64,000 nt of DNA. Origin: Epinephelus fuscoguttatus. Its lineage: Eukaryota > Chordata > Actinopteri > Perciformes > Serranidae. This document shows positions 1 to 10,800 of this stretch, one piece after another. The number at the start of each line of letters is the position of its first letter. The first letter of the stretch is position 1. The translations under genes were made by a program, and so were the position numbers. The stretch covers positions 37,119,822 to 37,183,821 of the forward strand of contig NC_064753.1 in assembly GCF_011397635.1 (NCBI RefSeq), written 5' to 3'. Below the pieces are notes generated by a model, which saw nothing but the letters and a program-made list of their open reading frames with translations, was not told where the DNA came from and did no database searches.

Positions 1-24
1 ATTGATTGATTGGGGGCCATGTTT

Positions 25-800
25 AAAAACTGTGTGTGTAGGATTTGGGAGAATAAATTGGCAGAAATGGAATATGATATAATAGATATACACCCATCAG
101 TCAAAACATTAAACCACTGACAGATGAAGTGAACAACACTGATCATCTTGTTACAATGCAATGTTCCGTTGGGAAACTTTGGGTTCTGACATTCGCGTGG
201 TTGCCACCTGACCAGTCCACCCACTTAAACACAAGTATGGACCAGGCACCCCCTATTATGGCAACAGCATTCCCCAGTAGCTGTGGCCCCCCAGCAAGAC
301 AATGCGCCATGCCACACCACAAAAACTGCTCAGGAATGGTCCGAGGAACATGACAAAGAGCTCAAGGCATCAACCTGGCCTCCAAATTCCCCAGATCTCC
401 ATCTGATCAAACATCTGTGGGACATGCTGGTACCCCACCTCACTTCCGACAGGACTCAAAATATCTGAAGCTAACACCCTCTAGAGATCCTGTGGCTGGC
501 TTCAGGTGGGTGGAGAGCATCAATTACCATCCACATGAATGTCAGGACCAAAGGTTTCTCAACAGAGCATTGCTTGATTGGTGTGTTTTCTTTACTGTAA
601 AATCACCTGACAATAAGAGTCGTGGTGTTTTCCTTACCTTAGAATGAGCCGTTTATATCTACATTGGGAGGGGTCCTTGTTCACAGAGTTCGACTTGTTG
701 CACGCCGTGATTTTTCAGTAGCCCAAGATGGACCAACCAAACCCTGGCACTAGATAGAGTCCTGTACGTTTTCATGTTTTCTTCACGAGTTCAAGGCAAC
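25..800 (+). repeat. Dispersed fish repeat interrupted by a Tc1 remnant
   Basis: The left part (about 25-85, GTAGGATTTGGGAG and GGCAGAAATGGAATATGATA) and the right part (about 590-800, AATCACCTGACAATAAGAG then GAATGAGCCGTTTATATC) read as two halves of one common fish element. A second copy, in the same order but uninterrupted, starts near 63835 and runs to the end of the window. The Tc1 remnant sits between the halves. The exact outer ends were not determined. Confidence 0.55.
85..590 (+). mobile_element. Tc1/mariner transposon remnant with internal deletion
   Basis: The left end (CACCCATCAGTCAAAACATT, then ACCACTGACAGATGAAGTGA) resembles the terminal repeat of a common fish Tc1-like element. 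The sequence then jumps to the last part of the transposase. Frame 283-468 reads QQDNAPCHTTKTAQEW and WPPNSPDLHLIKHLWDML, the typical Tc1 DDE-transposase C-terminal motifs. The preceding segment (PIMATAFPSSCG) is in another frame, so there is at least one frameshift as well as the deletion of most of the gene. It is not functional. Confidence 0.8.
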
Positions 801-1991
801 ACAGCATGACTAATTGGTCATTTTTTTGGGTGAAGTATGCCTTTAAAAAAGCTTTTGATATCTGCAGCGAGCAAAAGAAACAGAAAAGAGAAACCTTAAC
901 ATCTAAATGTGCTCACCCTGAATTAAATACTGAGTGAATAAATAACAAGTAATTTATTCATTTTAACCATGGCTTTCTATGGCTTGTCTTCTTCTACCCC
1001 TGTTTGTTGTTGCACATTTGCCTGTTTAACAATTAAAACATAGTCTTTTATCATTTTCCTTCTTTCTGTTTTTTTTTTCACCTGGGTTCATTTTGATGGC
1101 AAATTAGAGAGTAAGTAAATAGCTGTGTGTCCTTGATCCTCCTGCAGCAGTGTGAGTGTGGCGTCTCTGCATCTGTCTGGTCTGATGCTCCCGTCAGAAC
1201 CTCTGTGCATGTAGACCCAAGACATGCCTCATTGCCTGTATCGACTGATTTTACTGGCTTCATGTGCATTTGACTGGGGGAAAGGACTAGGTGATTTGGT
1301 AAAAAAAGACAGAGATAATTTCATAGCTTGATATTTACATTTTCTATTTTTAGATTCACTAAAACATTCAAAGACAATTTTTGTAGTGAAGGCCACAGGC
1401 TGTCAGAGATGGTTCTTAGAAGAACAGGCAGCTTTGAGATGCCGTGACAGCCGTCTTTTAACTGGGATTTCTAACCCCATTTTACTTATCAAGCTATTAT
1501 ATTGTAAGGATGAGGTGCCAATTAGGTTGTAGCAGCTGATGATGTGCATTTTTCATGACACTCTCCATCTCATCACATCCCTTTTGTGTGATGTTCAGAC
1601 CCGTCTGCCATCAGGCCGGCCCTGTCCCAGTCCACTTTGTCTCTCCAGGCTATTTGATAAATTAGTCAGTCTAATTAATGGGGTATTAATTAGCAAGTGT
1701 TAACCTCCCTCTCATATCTTCCTACCTTTCACAATGAGAGTGATCTGGCTGAACTGCATGCTAATGAGGCTGAAAGTCATTAGAGAGGTGTTGAAACGTT
1801 TATTACTTTGACATTCAGTCTGCAGTTCTCACTGAGTTCTGTTTTCTCTGTGCTAACTGCAGTAAAGTAATTTTGACCCTCCAGATACTGATTACGTATT
1901 TGCCATGAGTCATGAAGGCAGGTTTTGCTAACACCTGAAGCTGCAGTAGTCCTTGTTTACCAATATGTTGTTTTCACGTCCTTGGTGTCAG

Positions 1992-2495
1992 GCGGACAAC
2001 AGGAAGCGGTACAAGGAGGAGGAAAATGACCATCTGGACGATCAGACGGCAGCCGACTTGGCCTGGAGCAAACACAAGCTGCTGAACGAGTCCATCATTG
2101 TAGCGCTGTTCCAGGGCCAGTTCAAGTCCACTGTGCAGTGTCTGACCTGCCACCGCAAGTCACGGACATTTGAGACCTTTATGTACCTGTCGCTGCCTCT
2201 GGCCTCCACCAGCAAGTGCTCCCTGCAGGTCAGTCAGAGTTTTCTCAATGTTTAACAGTTTGTTGTAGGCTAAGGCTTGTCAGAAAGTGCAGATTTTTCT
2301 TAACATTACTGAGATTCATTGTTGAGGGCAGTGAAAAACAGTTTACATAATTGAGTTGAATGTGTGAATAGCAGAGTCCACATTAACGTAAACATTTACT
2401 CACCATTTTTACTTTAGGCTGTAGTTTTCCAGACTTTGTCAACCATCACTTGAGTTTCAGTTTGATTAGAGACCACATTTTGGAGGTTTATGAAG

Positions 2496-2537
<42 letters not shown>

Positions 2538-4905
2538 CAACAAAAATCTATATGATCTTTGTTTGTTATACTTGCCTGATATGTTTGCTACTCCCTGGCA
2601 GGATTGTCTGAGGCTGTTCTCCAAGGAAGAGAAGCTGACCGACAACAACAAGGTGTTCTGCAGACATTGCAAAGCCCACAGAGACTCCACCAAGAAACTG
2701 GAGGTCTGGAAGGTCCCACCCATTCTCCTGGTGCACTTAAAACGGTCTGTTGTGATTTAAAATAATGTAGACAAAGACTAAATGCTTTATCACTTTTAGT
2801 AAAACCATTGTAAGTTACTGTTGCAATACTCACTTTTACAGGGTGTTAAATATTATTTAGAAATTTTAAATTAGCTCCAAGAATTTAGAAGATGTGAATC
2901 TGGACTGATATCTTGGTAATTTTCTTAGTGTTTCCACACTGAAACCTGGGTGTAATTTCTGCAGGTTCTCCTATGAGGGCAGATGGAAGCAGAAGCTGCA
3001 GACGTCTGTAGACTTCCCTCTAGACTCTCTGGACCTGGCCCAGTACGTCATTGGACCCAAACAGAACCTGAAGAAATACAGCCTTTATGGAGTTTCTGTG
3101 AGTAGAAGTGAAATTAATTCTGTTGTGAAGTGTATTAAGAAAATCATGATAATAATTATGTATTTGAAGGTTGCCTTTTTACATTTTTTATCAGCATATA
3201 TAAAAACAGTACAGATTATTTAATGGAAGTATGTTCCAGGAGAGGTTAAGAGACTCTAGGCTGTGAAATAATGTAAAGATAAGGAATATACTCAAAAATA
3301 CAAACATTAAAAGAAGGATAAGACATGCAGATAATATATTATACATAAGAATGTCGTATTAGAACTATTGTTGTTTAGTTATATCTTGTACATTTTTCAT
3401 AAAGCTGTCAGTCCTTTGGTTGGTAGAGTCCATAAATAGTTGGAAAATACGTCGACAACAAATTTGTGTACCAATGTTTTGGCCACAAGAAGAGCTGACT
3501 GTGCACAAGGGCTGAACAGTTCATTGGACATTTAACAAAACTGCAGGAGGTGCAATGTTTGTTAAAGGCAAAATATGTGTCAAAATACTGTTGTAAATTA
3601 GGTTTTGTGGAGCTGCAGTAATGTCCTGACCTACAAATCATGTCTTGAAGTTATAGTTCGGATCTTTTGAAGTGGAGCTATATGAGTTACTTATCCGTAG
3701 TCAATGTTTTATATACAGTAGATGTTGGTCAGTACACCCCTAGTGTGGAGCAGTAGGCATGAATACCAACACGGAAGCTAAGCAGTGTACTGCTGTGGAG
3801 GGGTCAACAATAAAATGTAATTTTCCACCTAAAAAAGGGAACTGAATCCATTATGTCGCTCTCTTCAAAGCCAGACTCTTTGAATAAAACAGTCATTTTA
3901 GCTCGCTGAACACAGGAGCTGCTGGTCTACCACTGCCTCGATCAGTTATTTTGTGTTACTGTATGACATTTGCATTCGTTTGGATTCACCAAAGTCACAC
4001 AATTAATAAACCAACTAAATGATTGAGGCAGTGGTAGACCAGCAGCTCTTGTGTTCAGTACACTAAAATTACTATTTTTCCCAGTGGTGTTCGGTGGCTT
4101 TAAGGAGAGCATGGGTAACTGGAGAGAGGTTTGCATTGTCAGAGCGGAGTGTGTGGTTGGGAGTGTGATGATGGAGGAGCTCAGACAGGTAGGGTGGGAC
4201 CTGGTTAATGAGGGCACACAAGCTGAGCAATATGTGGAGGGCTCAGAAACCAAATCTTCTACATATGGCGTACACTAAAACTTTTATTGAGTTTTTTTTT
4301 AGGTGGCTAAAATAGATTTGGTTTCTGAGCCATCCACATATTGCTCAGCTTGCATGCCTGCCTGCTTCTCTGCACTGGGGGTTTGCCAACTGATGTGTAC
4401 AGTATGTAATACTCTGACTATGGATAAGTAATTTGTACAACCCCACTTGAAAAGATCAGATCCATTCCTTTAAGAAAAAATCTTGGTTTGGTACAGATCC
4501 TTGCAGAAAAATAACAAATTAATATATTTCTCAATGAAAATGAGAAAAATTATGCAAAAATGACCATTGTCTCCAATAGCACAAAAATAATTTTAATTAG
4601 GCATTGTTTTCCAAATTATTCAGCCATACTCTGTATGTAAAAAAAATGGGGTTAAACACACATTCAAAACTGTATCAAGTAACAATTAACTTTAATAATT
4701 GTGTAGCTGCTTAGAAAAGCTCAGCCTTCTTCTTTTCTCCTACCAGAACCACTACGGGGGTTTAGATGGCGGCCATTACACAGCCTACTGTAAGAACGTC
4801 CATAAGCAGCGCTGGTACAAGTTCGATGACCACGAGGTGACCGACATCTCCACCTCCTCCGTCAAGTCCTCTGCAGCCTACATCTTGTTTTACTCCACCC
4901 TGTGA
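1992..4905 (+). CDS. usp8: USP8 (ubiquitin carboxyl-terminal hydrolase 8), last four coding exons, 5' partial
   Basis: USP8 is an endosome-associated cysteine deubiquitinase that removes ubiquitin from ESCRT-0 and receptor cargo. Only the C-terminal half of the USP catalytic domain lies here. Coding exons are 1992-2228, 2602-2744, 2965-3097 and 4747-4905, each with AG/GT borders; phases join without a break (0, 2, 0). The first exon opens [10 protein letters not shown] and carries the fingers CLTC pair. The second has [16 protein letters not shown], the second pair (CRHC) and LVHLKR. The third has [19 protein letters not shown]. The fourth has the histidine box [14 protein letters not shown], the FDDHEV acidic motif and SSAAYILFY. 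The catalytic Cys, the MIT and the rhodanese domains would lie left of the window. The protein ends YILFYSTL, several residues short of the human C-terminus as I recall it. Identity rests on near residue-for-residue agreement with remembered human USP8. Confidence 0.96.
2502..2533. repeat. (TA)n microsatellite in a USP8 intron
   Basis: An uninterrupted TA run of about 32 bases lies in the intron between the first two visible USP8 exons. Confidence 0.95.
3660..4463. mobile_element. Non-autonomous DNA element with nested inverted repeats, in the last USP8 intron
   Basis: The left terminus (3660-3702: GGATCTTTTGAAGTGGAGCT, then GAGTTACTTATCCGTAGTC) is an imperfect reverse complement of the right terminus (4415-4463: GACTATGGATAAGTAATTTG, then CCCCACTTGAAAAGATC). 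Inside are two more inverted pairs: 3907-3944 with 4020-4057 (GCTGGTCTACCACTGCCTCG), and 4219-4258 with 4313-4351 (GCTGAGCAATATGTGGA). No transposase reading frame was seen. The structure fits a MITE-like element, possibly rearranged or nested. Confidence 0.7.
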
Positions 4906-6430
4906 TGGAGCCGTAGGACATGAAGAGAGAACACTACACCAGAGCAGCGACGCTCAAAGCCTAGAGGTTGTTTTTTGTTTTCCTTTTGAAAATCACAGCT
5001 CTGAGGACCTGGTGCACGTAGTTGCGGTTTAACTAGTCGTGTATGTGCACGCAAGGACGCACTCGAGCGAGTGGCGATGAGATTCCGTCTGTGGCAGATG
5101 GGAGAACGGTGCAGGCACACTGTGCAATGCTTCAGCTACTAGAGGACCCTATACCTGGTAAAACATGCCGTCTGTCCATATTACTGATCATCTAGTGACT
5201 AAACAGATGCTCCTTTTACTCCGACTTGTTGATGGTTGTGTTGTAGGGCTGACCGCTGGTTCAGATGCTCTTCACTCTCATTTCTGTTGCACTCAGCGTG
5301 GATGGCCGTATCGCCGAACTGATCAGCTTTCTTGTACTGTGTATACACCACAGGGTTAACAGTTAGATGGCATGTACATACTTACCAATGCTGATGTTGC
5401 ACATTCAAAAATGTAAATACCGGACGGCAAGTTGTTTATCTGTTAAGTGACCAAATTATGATTATTTTTCTTGAAAGTAGCAACCATCTTAGTATCACCA
5501 TATTCATAAAGACAAACTGTGTGTTTTAGGGGTTTAACTCTATAGCCTTCTGATGTTAAACATGATCTTCAAGAGGAAGAGACTGTGAGCGTTGACTTCT
5601 GCCTTCCTCCTATAAAGAGAGGTGGGAATTGAGATCGTTGCTTGTTCATATTAGCCACATCGTTGCACTTACACAATATGCAAACAGTTTAAGTTGTTTC
5701 TGTAGAACACATTGTTTAACAGCAGACATTAATACTCGACTCAGAATGCTTTAAAATGATACTGATGCTGAGAGCTTGTCTGTCTTGCTCGGTCCAGGCA
5801 GTGGCAGAAAAACCTGCTTCTATAAAGTTTGTCATAGAATTTATTCTCAGTTAAATACACTTAACTCTTTACATTATTATATTCAAACACAAAAACTATT
5901 TAGAGGAAAATTACTGGGATAACTTGGCATCCTTTTTGGCTTAAACCAGTGCTGATGGTTTCGAGGAGGCTGGACTTGAGATTTTTTTTTAATCATTTTA
6001 TTTCTGTGTTCAGTACCAACCTGGGAGAATATGAAGGCATAAGATATTGATCTTATTCTCTTGCACGAGTACGTTAGCGTCAACATTTGCTGCCTGACTG
6101 ACTGACCGACTGACTGACAAGAGCAAGCACAAAGGATACTGATGTTTCTTCTGAGTGGACCAGAGATGTGAGGTGGCAGGATTTGACTTCCTGAGTACAG
6201 TTTTATTGCCTAGCATGAGATCATAATCTGTTTTCTTTCTACTTGTACATGTTGATTTTATTTCTTAATGCTCTAAAAAAAATTGTTTCAGATATAATGA
6301 TTATATTAACCTCAAACAACTCATATGACTATTTATTAAAACTGCTTCAAATTAGTGTTTGTGTCTGAATGATTGTTTCAGGATAAATCAGCTACAGCGG
6401 TGCCACAAAAATAAAACCACAGTATGTAAA
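4906..6430 (+). other. Probable USP8 3' UTR
   Basis: This non-coding sequence follows the USP8 stop codon. The first canonical AATAAA seen on the plus strand after the stop is at 6410-6415, with an ATTAAA near 6335. The extent is inferred from that signal only; an earlier non-canonical cleavage site is possible. Confidence 0.4.
6410..6415 (+). terminator. Candidate USP8 polyadenylation signal (AATAAA)
   Basis: A canonical hexamer about 1.5 kb after the USP8 stop codon and before the opposing USP50 3' end. It is a single-motif prediction. Confidence 0.35.
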
Positions 6431-7151
6431 GGGCTGCGAATCAGTGCTCGATACCTTTTTAAGATGTCCACGGAAATTGTTGTCCAGTCAACGATACCTG
6501 CATTCGATCATTTCTGCGCCTGGGGTCTGATCCTAGACCACCTAGACTCTCTGCTGATATGCAGACTTTCTGTTGCTGCCGTCACCGGAGCTGCTGTAGT
6601 CCCAGCGAACAGTCAGTTCAATGTCTGCTGTCTGGTTATCACAAGCTAAGGCAGACACAGAGCCGTTAAATGGCCCCAACAAACTCACCCAAACCAAAAT
6701 GGCTTGACTCTGTGGTTAAACCCATTAGTAACCATTAGTTAACGTTAGCTGAGGGATGCTAACACTAAGCCCTGTCACTGTATATGTGCGGCCAGGTGGA
6801 CTCTCACAACTGTCCCTGGCGTAGAGCTCACACACCCGCAGCAGCAGCAGCAGCAACCCTTACAGTCTGTGGTGTAGTGAAGTTGAGCACAGTGCATTGG
6901 ACGTAGTTGGCACATCAGCATGCTGTGATGCCACCAAAATGCTCGCAAGTATGGCTATACTACACGCCACTCCATTCACATTATGGGTATCAAATAAAGT
7001 ACTCTACTGGTATCTGTATCACTCTAATGGTACTGGTGTTGATACTGATATATTTCAAACGATATTCAGTCCTAAGTGCGTACACGTTGAATGTAACCCT
7101 GCCTGTTTAATCTTTTATTTCCTTCATTCCTGAGTATAAGAGACAGTATGG

Positions 7152-7488
7152 TGAATAAACATTACATCAATGAAGAAAGACAACATGCACTCTCAAAAAA
7201 GAAGAAAAAAGTCTGGAGGTGCTCAGCCACAGAACAACAGTATAAACAAGAAAAAGCCAGCAGCACTCAGTGTCCTTCGTTACCAACTTTTAATACCTCA
7301 CTGGTACAGGCGATCAAACACACAGACTGGTTTCGACAAGTGTCTTCCTCAGTGTGTGAAAAGACCACACTGAGGAAGACACTTGTCGAAACCAGTCTGT
7401 GTGTTTGATCGCCTGTACCAGTGAGGTATTAAAAGTTGGTAACGAAGGACACCGAGTGTTGCTGGCTTTTTCTTGAATAAACATTACA
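7152..7488. repeat. Long near-perfect hairpin flanked by a 15-bp direct repeat
   Basis: The arms 7247-7356 and 7366-7475 (110 bases each) are reverse complements with two mismatches by eye, separated by a 9-base loop (7357-7365). The same 15 bases, TGAATAAACATTACA, occur at 7152-7166 and 7474-7488, as expected of a target-site duplication around an insertion of about 307 bp. It lies between the convergent USP8 and USP50 3' ends. Both strands carry CTGAGGA followed 11 bases later by GAAA. Confidence 0.9.
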
Positions 7489-7537
7489 CACAAAGTGACT
7501 ATAATAATGGCACACAAGTCAATGTTGGATCCTCAAA

Positions 7538-7543
7538 TTTATT
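7538..7543 (-). terminator. Candidate USP50-like polyadenylation signal (AATAAA on minus strand)
   Basis: The plus strand reads TTTATT here, about 330 bases beyond the USP50-like stop codon. It would place the transcript end just beside the 7247-7475 hairpin. Confidence 0.4.
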
Positions 7544-7589
7544 TGGAAAGCAGAAATGAAGCCAACAGAAAAAAACAAGCACGTCGTCG

Positions 7590-7765
7590 ATGGCTTAGTG
7601 GATAGAGCAGGTGCCCCATGTACAAGGCTGTTACTGCAACGGCCCAGGTCCGACTCCAGCCTGTGGCTCTTTGCTGCATGTCATTCTCTCTCTCTCCTCC
7701 CTTCACGCTTAGCTGTCCTATCAATTATGGGCAAAAATGCCCCCCCAAAAAAATATACATAAGAA
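7590..7765 (+). mobile_element. tRNA-derived SINE
   Basis: The head has a Pol III A-box-like segment (TGGCTTAGTGGATAGAGCAG) and a B-box-like segment (GGTCCGACTCC). The body (GTGGCTCTTTGCTGCATGTC and pyrimidine-rich CTCTCTCTC) and the A-rich tail match a SINE common in spiny-rayed fishes. It lies in the likely USP50 3' UTR, opposite to that gene's direction. Confidence 0.75.
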
Positions 7766-7874
7766 AAAAAAACAAGCATCAGAGATCACTGGTCTCAAGT
7801 TAAAAAAAAAGAAAAAAACAGAAAGGAAGTTGAAACTCAGTCCCCTTGTTGATATTGCCAGCTGGTCGGCGAGC

Positions 7875-10800
7875 TCAGAGTCCGTTGATCTTTGGCTTTT
7901 GAAAAGGTTTGCGGCTGTAAAGCAGCACATAGGCATTTGGAGACTGCACAAAGTTATCCCGTACCTCTCTGACTGCTGAGTCGTCAAAACAGTGCCAGGT
8001 TTGAGTTAGGGCGTTGTGGCACAGAGCTGTGTAGTGACCCATATTTAGATGACCTGTGTGGTTCTAGAGAAGGAGAGAGTTAATGTACATGAAAATTATA
8101 TCAAATAAAGAGCTTGTAGTGTTTGAGGTAGGACAAAACTCACAGAACCAAAACTGTCTGAAAAATGAGAACCCCTTTTATGATGAATGACTATTAATTG
8201 ACTATTAATAAATTGGTGACAGGTTTAGTCAATTTTTACATTTTTACAGTGTTTTTTGTTGTTTTTTTTTTTGGTTTGTTTTTTTTACATCTAGCTGCTG
8301 TAAAAAATGACAAAACATCCAACTACACCTTCCAAGGAATTTAAGTAATCTGCCGCTATTGCCCAAAAGTCAGTGGACACCTGACCATCACATATATCAG
8401 CTTGTTGTACATCCCATTCTAAAACCATGGACATTAATCTGGAGTTGGACCCCCCCTTTTGTGGCTTTAAGTCACCACTCCTCTGGGAAGGCCTTCCAAA
8501 AGAATTTGGGAGTGTGTCTGTGGGAATGTGTTCTTTCTTTAGCCACAAGAGCATTTGTGAGGTCAGGTCCTGGCGTTCAGTGAGAAGGCCTGGCTTGCAA
8601 TCTGTCGAGCCAGTCGAGCTCGTGGATGCATGAAGAGACCTGGATACAGTGTTGGAGGCGGGGCCTTGTTTATTCTTATGAAAGGTGCTCAGTAGCGCAT
8701 GAAGCCAAAAAAGCTTGATTTCTGCAGTGTGAAATTACCGGGATCTTTCACATCGTTGGGCAGCCGAGCAGCGAATTCCCACCAGCTATGTGGCTACTTC
8801 CCGTTAAGTGCTCTGCTAAATTGAATGGGGATAAAATTCTGCTCTTCCAGACATTTGAAGTTTTAATGGACCCAATGGATCAAAGCCAGGTTGTGAAAGA
8901 GTCATTTCTTGGGGGTTGTGATGCTCAAAAAATGTATCCACCAATTTACAGACGTCTCTTTCACAGCGTAGGTATGGGTACAAAGCCTTATGGGCCTTAT
9001 GGCCTCACATGATGGACCTGGACATTGTAATTCCACATTCAGCCACTAGGTAAAAGCATGGTGCTGTTCCTGGGGGCTTGATCAAGCTCCTACACACCTA
9101 ACTTGTCTACCCGTGTCATTATTAACCTTGCTATATGCACAGGGGGCACAGAGCCTTCTCCAAAGTGCTGCAACAAACTTCAAAGAGCCCAGTTGGCTAA
9201 AATGTCTTCATATCCTGAAGCATAAAAAGGACTCCTCACTGTAACCAAGGAGCCTGGCCCAAACCATGAAAAACAGCCCCATTATCCCTCCTTTACCAAA
9301 CTTTACAGTAGACTATTTTAGGGTAGATGGCGCTCTCCTGTCATCCACCAAACCCAGATTAGTATTAGTGAACCATGATTCATGACTCCAAAGAGCACAT
9401 TCCAACTGCTCCATAGTTGAGGCATGCTTCACACCAGTTCAGCTGATGCTTGGCATTACACATGGTGATGTGAGGCTTGTGCGCAGCTGCTCAGTCAACC
9501 CTTTTTGTGAAGCTCCCACTGCACATTTAGTGTGCTGATGTTGCTTCAGGAGTCAGTTTGGAACTCTGTAGTGACTTACGCAACAGATGATGGGCAATTT
9601 CTACATGCCATGTGCACGTTGGCCCCGTTCTATGAGTTTGCGTGGTCGCTTCCACCTCACAATAATAGCACTTGCAGTTCACGAGGGCGGATCTAGTAGG
9701 GCAGAAATTTCACCAACTGACGTGGCAAAGATGGAATTCTTTCACTGTGCTCTTTACGACCCGTTCTAAATGTTTGTCTGTGGAGATTTCACGGCTTTGT
9801 GCTGGATTTTATGCACCTGAGAGTTGGTGTGGCTGAAACCCCTGAACTCATCAACCAGTAGGGGTGTCCACTGACTTTTGGCCACATAGTGTGTGTGTGC
9901 ATGTTTACTCACCACAACAGCATACAGGCGGTATGAAGAGTATGAGTTGTTCTGTACTGAGCTGGACAGAAATGGGGTAAGATCGAGCCTCATGGAGAAC
10001 ACGACATTAGTCCTTAGTTTTACCTGGTTCTTCCCCTTACAACCAAACCTGCATAATAGATAAAGATCATATTGATTTAAGAGGATATTTAATATCCACA
10101 ACATTAGCTCTCCAGTATCTCCAGGGTATTTAGATGTAGTAGTCAGTCATACAAACTCATGGTAGTGTATCAAGAATGCACGACTCTCCCTGCATTAATG
10201 CATGATCACTGCACATGATGGATTGTGATTGTCTGTTGCTCAACACACAACTCACAGTTAAATCATCCATAATTAAAATCTCATCAAATTAGTATTTACA
10301 GTCTTTCTCTTCCACACGTCTGGCAGTGCTTTGACCTCTCATTAATAGGATGACTTCTGCACACTGAGCTGCTGCTTGAATTAATGGTTTTAGTTCATCA
10401 AACTCGGCTCCTTCAATTATTCTAATAAATACCCATGTTTGCATAATGTTATCACTTGTAGTGAATTCAGGTTTTTCAAAGCAGGCAATATTATATGTGT
10501 TAGTTGTAAGTTTATCACTGATAACAGACCGAAGTCTTTTAAGCAGAATTATATTTTGTGCAGGAAGAGAAGATTCATGAACCGTGTTATTTTTTTTTTA
10601 ATGAAGCTTAACAAGGCGCTCCGGTTCACAGCCTTAATTAAATTTCCCTGTGACTCAACTGCAAGGCTTACACTGAACAATGATTAAAGGAGATAGTGTC
10701 GTCAGCTGTTGTTTTCAAGGTCAAGAGTGAAGTTTTAAATTAAACTTTGAAACCAACATGGACTAAAAATCCTTAAATTGCTTTGAAGATCTGATTTTAT

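Larger units (their letters stand above)
1..1991 (+). other. USP8 intron (upstream of the first visible exon)
   Basis: No USP8 exon was found here; the preceding exon, expected to end with a sequence like LLFLMDGLHEDLNK, must lie left of the window. The interval holds a repeat element interrupted by a Tc1 remnant (1-800). At about 1480-1800 it also holds a stretch rich in TAATTA-type motifs that could be conserved non-coding DNA. Confidence 0.7.

Noticed and set aside
283..468. Possible active transposase gene
   Set aside because: Only the C-terminal part remains, with frameshift and internal deletion.
7590..7765. Possible functional tRNA gene
   Set aside because: A and B boxes are present but no cloverleaf or acceptor stem forms; the body and A-rich tail identify a SINE.
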